A stretch of 6,339 bases of DNA from JAGXIT01 sp964393815 (lineage in GTDB: Bacteria; Patescibacteriota; Saccharimonadia; Saccharimonadales; UBA4665). A model generated the notes under the pieces. The model searched no databases. It had not been told where the DNA came from and worked only from the letters and a program-made list of their open reading frames with translations. The position numbers and the translations under genes were made by a program. Below, in pieces: positions 5,348 through 6,339 of the stretch (positions are counted from its first letter, which is position 1; each line of letters begins with the position of its first letter). Location of the stretch: contig CAYMUP010000046.1 in NCBI GenBank assembly GCA_964393815.1, forward strand, positions 1 through 6,339, written 5' to 3'.

Positions 5348-6049
5348 ATGTTTCTTCTTGATAACGCACCCATTTTTGGACAACAACACCCCGAACTCTA
5401 TGATGAGGCTTTTAAAGATATCCGAAGAAACACAGCTTCGACTACTGCTATAGCAACGGCTGTTAAGTATTTTCTCGATACAAAAGTGCCTCACTACTTC
5501 GCTAGAGCAACTAGCCCTCAGTTAGCCTATGAAATGGGTGTAACAAATTGTATTGGTCGCGCTCTAGTTGTTCATACTCTTCTATCACCGTTCACCCAGC
5601 TTAAACCTTTTATTGAGCTTCAGAGAACGTCAACACGAATACACGCGTCCAATCCTGTTGTATACGGCGGCGATACTAGTGTTCTAACTTTTGATAGTTC
5701 TTACAAAGAAAGTTATATTCCAGATCATCTAAGCGCTGATGAAGTTGTGCATGATGCGACAACATCAGTTTCTTGGGGTGTTAACCCATTACTACCTCTT
5801 AATTATGAAGAAAGACACCGCGTTGAACAAACCGTACTTCACCCTAAAGACACTAGTGGATTTATAACAACAGAAGCCGAACAAGAACTAACGATACCGT
5901 TCTACAGAGATGAAAAAACAGTTGTACTACTCGGACAGCGGGCCGGTAACTTAATCGTAGATGCGGTTTCGGGAGCAGTACGTTCAGACGAACATCACCA
6001 AATAATACAAAACTTTAAAGCATTTTGCGCCTCTGGCGTTTCGGCTTAA
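5348..6049 (+). CDS. Unknown protein, possible transglutaminase-like fold
   Basis: A 233-residue soluble protein with no signal peptide or membrane helix. I do not recognise a named family. Residues 64-79 (GVTNCIGRALVVHTLL) place a Cys at the start of a helix. Residues 97-119 run RIHASNPVVYGG then TSVLTFDSSY, giving H99 and D116. This order and spacing (Cys helix, His before a strand, Asp about 17 residues later followed by Ser-Ser) resembles the Cys-His-Asp core of transglutaminase-like cysteine enzymes, which cleave or cross-link peptides or act on peptidoglycan stems. The call is by pattern only. Residues 184-216 (IPFYRDEKTVVLLGQRAGNLIVDAVSG) look like a beta-rich end. ATG 5348 is set by the -10 box eight bases upstream and is the first start in frame. 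The gene ends 27 bases before der, which has its own -10, so co-transcription with der is possible but not required. Composition matches its neighbours. Confidence 0.75.
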   Translation: MFLLDNAPIFGQQHPELYDEAFKDIRRNTASTTAIATAVKYFLDTKVPHYFARATSPQLAYEMGVTNCIGRALVVHTLLSPFTQLKPFIELQRTSTRIHASNPVVYGGDTSVLTFDSSYKESYIPDHLSADEVVHDATTSVSWGVNPLLPLNYEERHRVEQTVLHPKDTSGFITTEAEQELTIPFYRDEKTVVLLGQRAGNLIVDAVSGAVRSDEHHQIIQNFKAFCASGVSA

Positions 6050-6062
6050 GAGAGATACAGGA

Positions 6063-6076
6063 TATACTAACTACAG
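6063..6076 (+). promoter_or_regulatory. -10 element of der placed for a leaderless mRNA
   Basis: TATACT (6063-6068) is followed by AACTACAG and then ATG 6077, the same eight-base spacing as before the 5348 gene and almost the same sequence. There is no TGn extension and no clear -35. No Shine-Dalgarno lies close to the ATG. If used, this promoter gives a leaderless der mRNA in addition to any read-through from the gene before it. Confidence 0.5.
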
Positions 6077-6339
6077 ATGAGTAAAACAAACGTCCCAATT
6101 GTAGCCATTGTTGGCCGAGCAAATGTTGGTAAGTCCAGCTTATTTAACGCGCTTCTAGGGAGGCGTGAAGCAATTGTTGCCGACGAACCAGGAACAACAC
6201 GTGACTCTATCACCGCGAAAGCAGAGCTTGAGTCTGGCAAACAGTTCTGGCTTGTTGACACTGCCGGGCTTAAAGACGCTGCGGATGCATTTGAGCTCAC
6301 CATTCAAGACCAGATTATAGAAGCAGCCAATGCCGCGGA
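6077..6339 (+). CDS. der: Ribosome-assembly GTPase Der (EngA), N-terminal part
   Basis: The first 87 residues of Der, an essential two-GTPase-domain protein that helps assemble the 50S ribosomal subunit in the cytoplasm. The frame continues off the right edge. Visible are the P-loop G1 GRANVGKSS (residues 13-21), the switch I motif PGTTRD (38-43) with the G2 Thr, and G3 DTAG (61-64), all of the first GTPase domain. The usual GRPNVGKS has Ala for Pro here, a mild change. PIVAIVGRANVGKSSLFN and EAIVADEPGTTRD are characteristic of Der rather than Era or MnmE. G4, G5, the second GTPase domain and the KH-like domain lie outside the window. The start ATG 6077 matches the family's N-terminus, a few residues before the first strand. 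Confidence 0.95.
   Translation, partial: MSKTNVPIVAIVGRANVGKSSLFNALLGRREAIVADEPGTTRDSITAKAELESGKQFWLVDTAGLKDAADAFELTIQDQIIEAANAA

Noticed and set aside
1..6339. CRISPR array, tRNA, toxin-antitoxin pair or defence system
   Set aside because: No regularly spaced direct repeats, no cloverleaf-like segment and no typical small gene pair were seen on reading both strands. The remaining genes are an exporter, TrhO, a transposase, Der and two unknowns.

Overview
The window most resembles a chromosomal piece of a Candidatus Saccharibacteria (TM7, Candidate Phyla Radiation) genome. The evidence is protein-level resemblance, from memory, of the ABC exporter at the left edge to exporters of that group, a mixed-composition tail-anchored protein of a kind common there, and very short or absent 5' leaders. 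Every reading frame behaves under the ordinary bacterial code (TGA is used as a stop and tryptophans are TGG), so there is no sign of the UGA=Gly code of Gracilibacteria and Absconditabacteria. The lineage call is an inference; no rRNA is present to confirm it.

Layout, left to right. 1-1111 (minus) holds the membrane domain and the very start of the nucleotide-binding domain of an ABC exporter that runs off the left edge. It diverges across a 152-base intergenic region from 1264-3309 (plus), a 681-residue, Cys- and Trp-free, highly charged protein with a C-terminal membrane anchor and no recognised function. 3374-4225 (plus) is a TrhO/YceA-type rhodanese (tRNA U34 hydroxylation) with its own plausible promoter. 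About ten bases after its stop begins a complete insertion sequence of roughly 1.06 kb (about 4234-5300) with a minus-strand, IS481-like DDE transposase. 5348-6049 (plus) is an unrecognised 233-residue protein with a possible transglutaminase-like Cys/His/Asp pattern. 6077 to the end (plus) is the N-terminal part of the ribosome-assembly GTPase Der (EngA).

The plus-strand genes trhO, the 233-residue gene and der look like host housekeeping or accessory genes, with the IS inserted in the trhO downstream gap. The best signals are regulatory. First, the IS carries a stem that would hide the transposase Shine-Dalgarno in any mRNA read in from outside and that, on the other strand, is followed by six T's like an intrinsic terminator. 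Second, the two genes right of the IS both have a -10 hexamer exactly eight bases before ATG, the geometry of leaderless transcription, with a shared AACTACA element.

I found no tRNA, rRNA, CRISPR array or recognisable defence system. No stretch over 300 bases lacks a gene.
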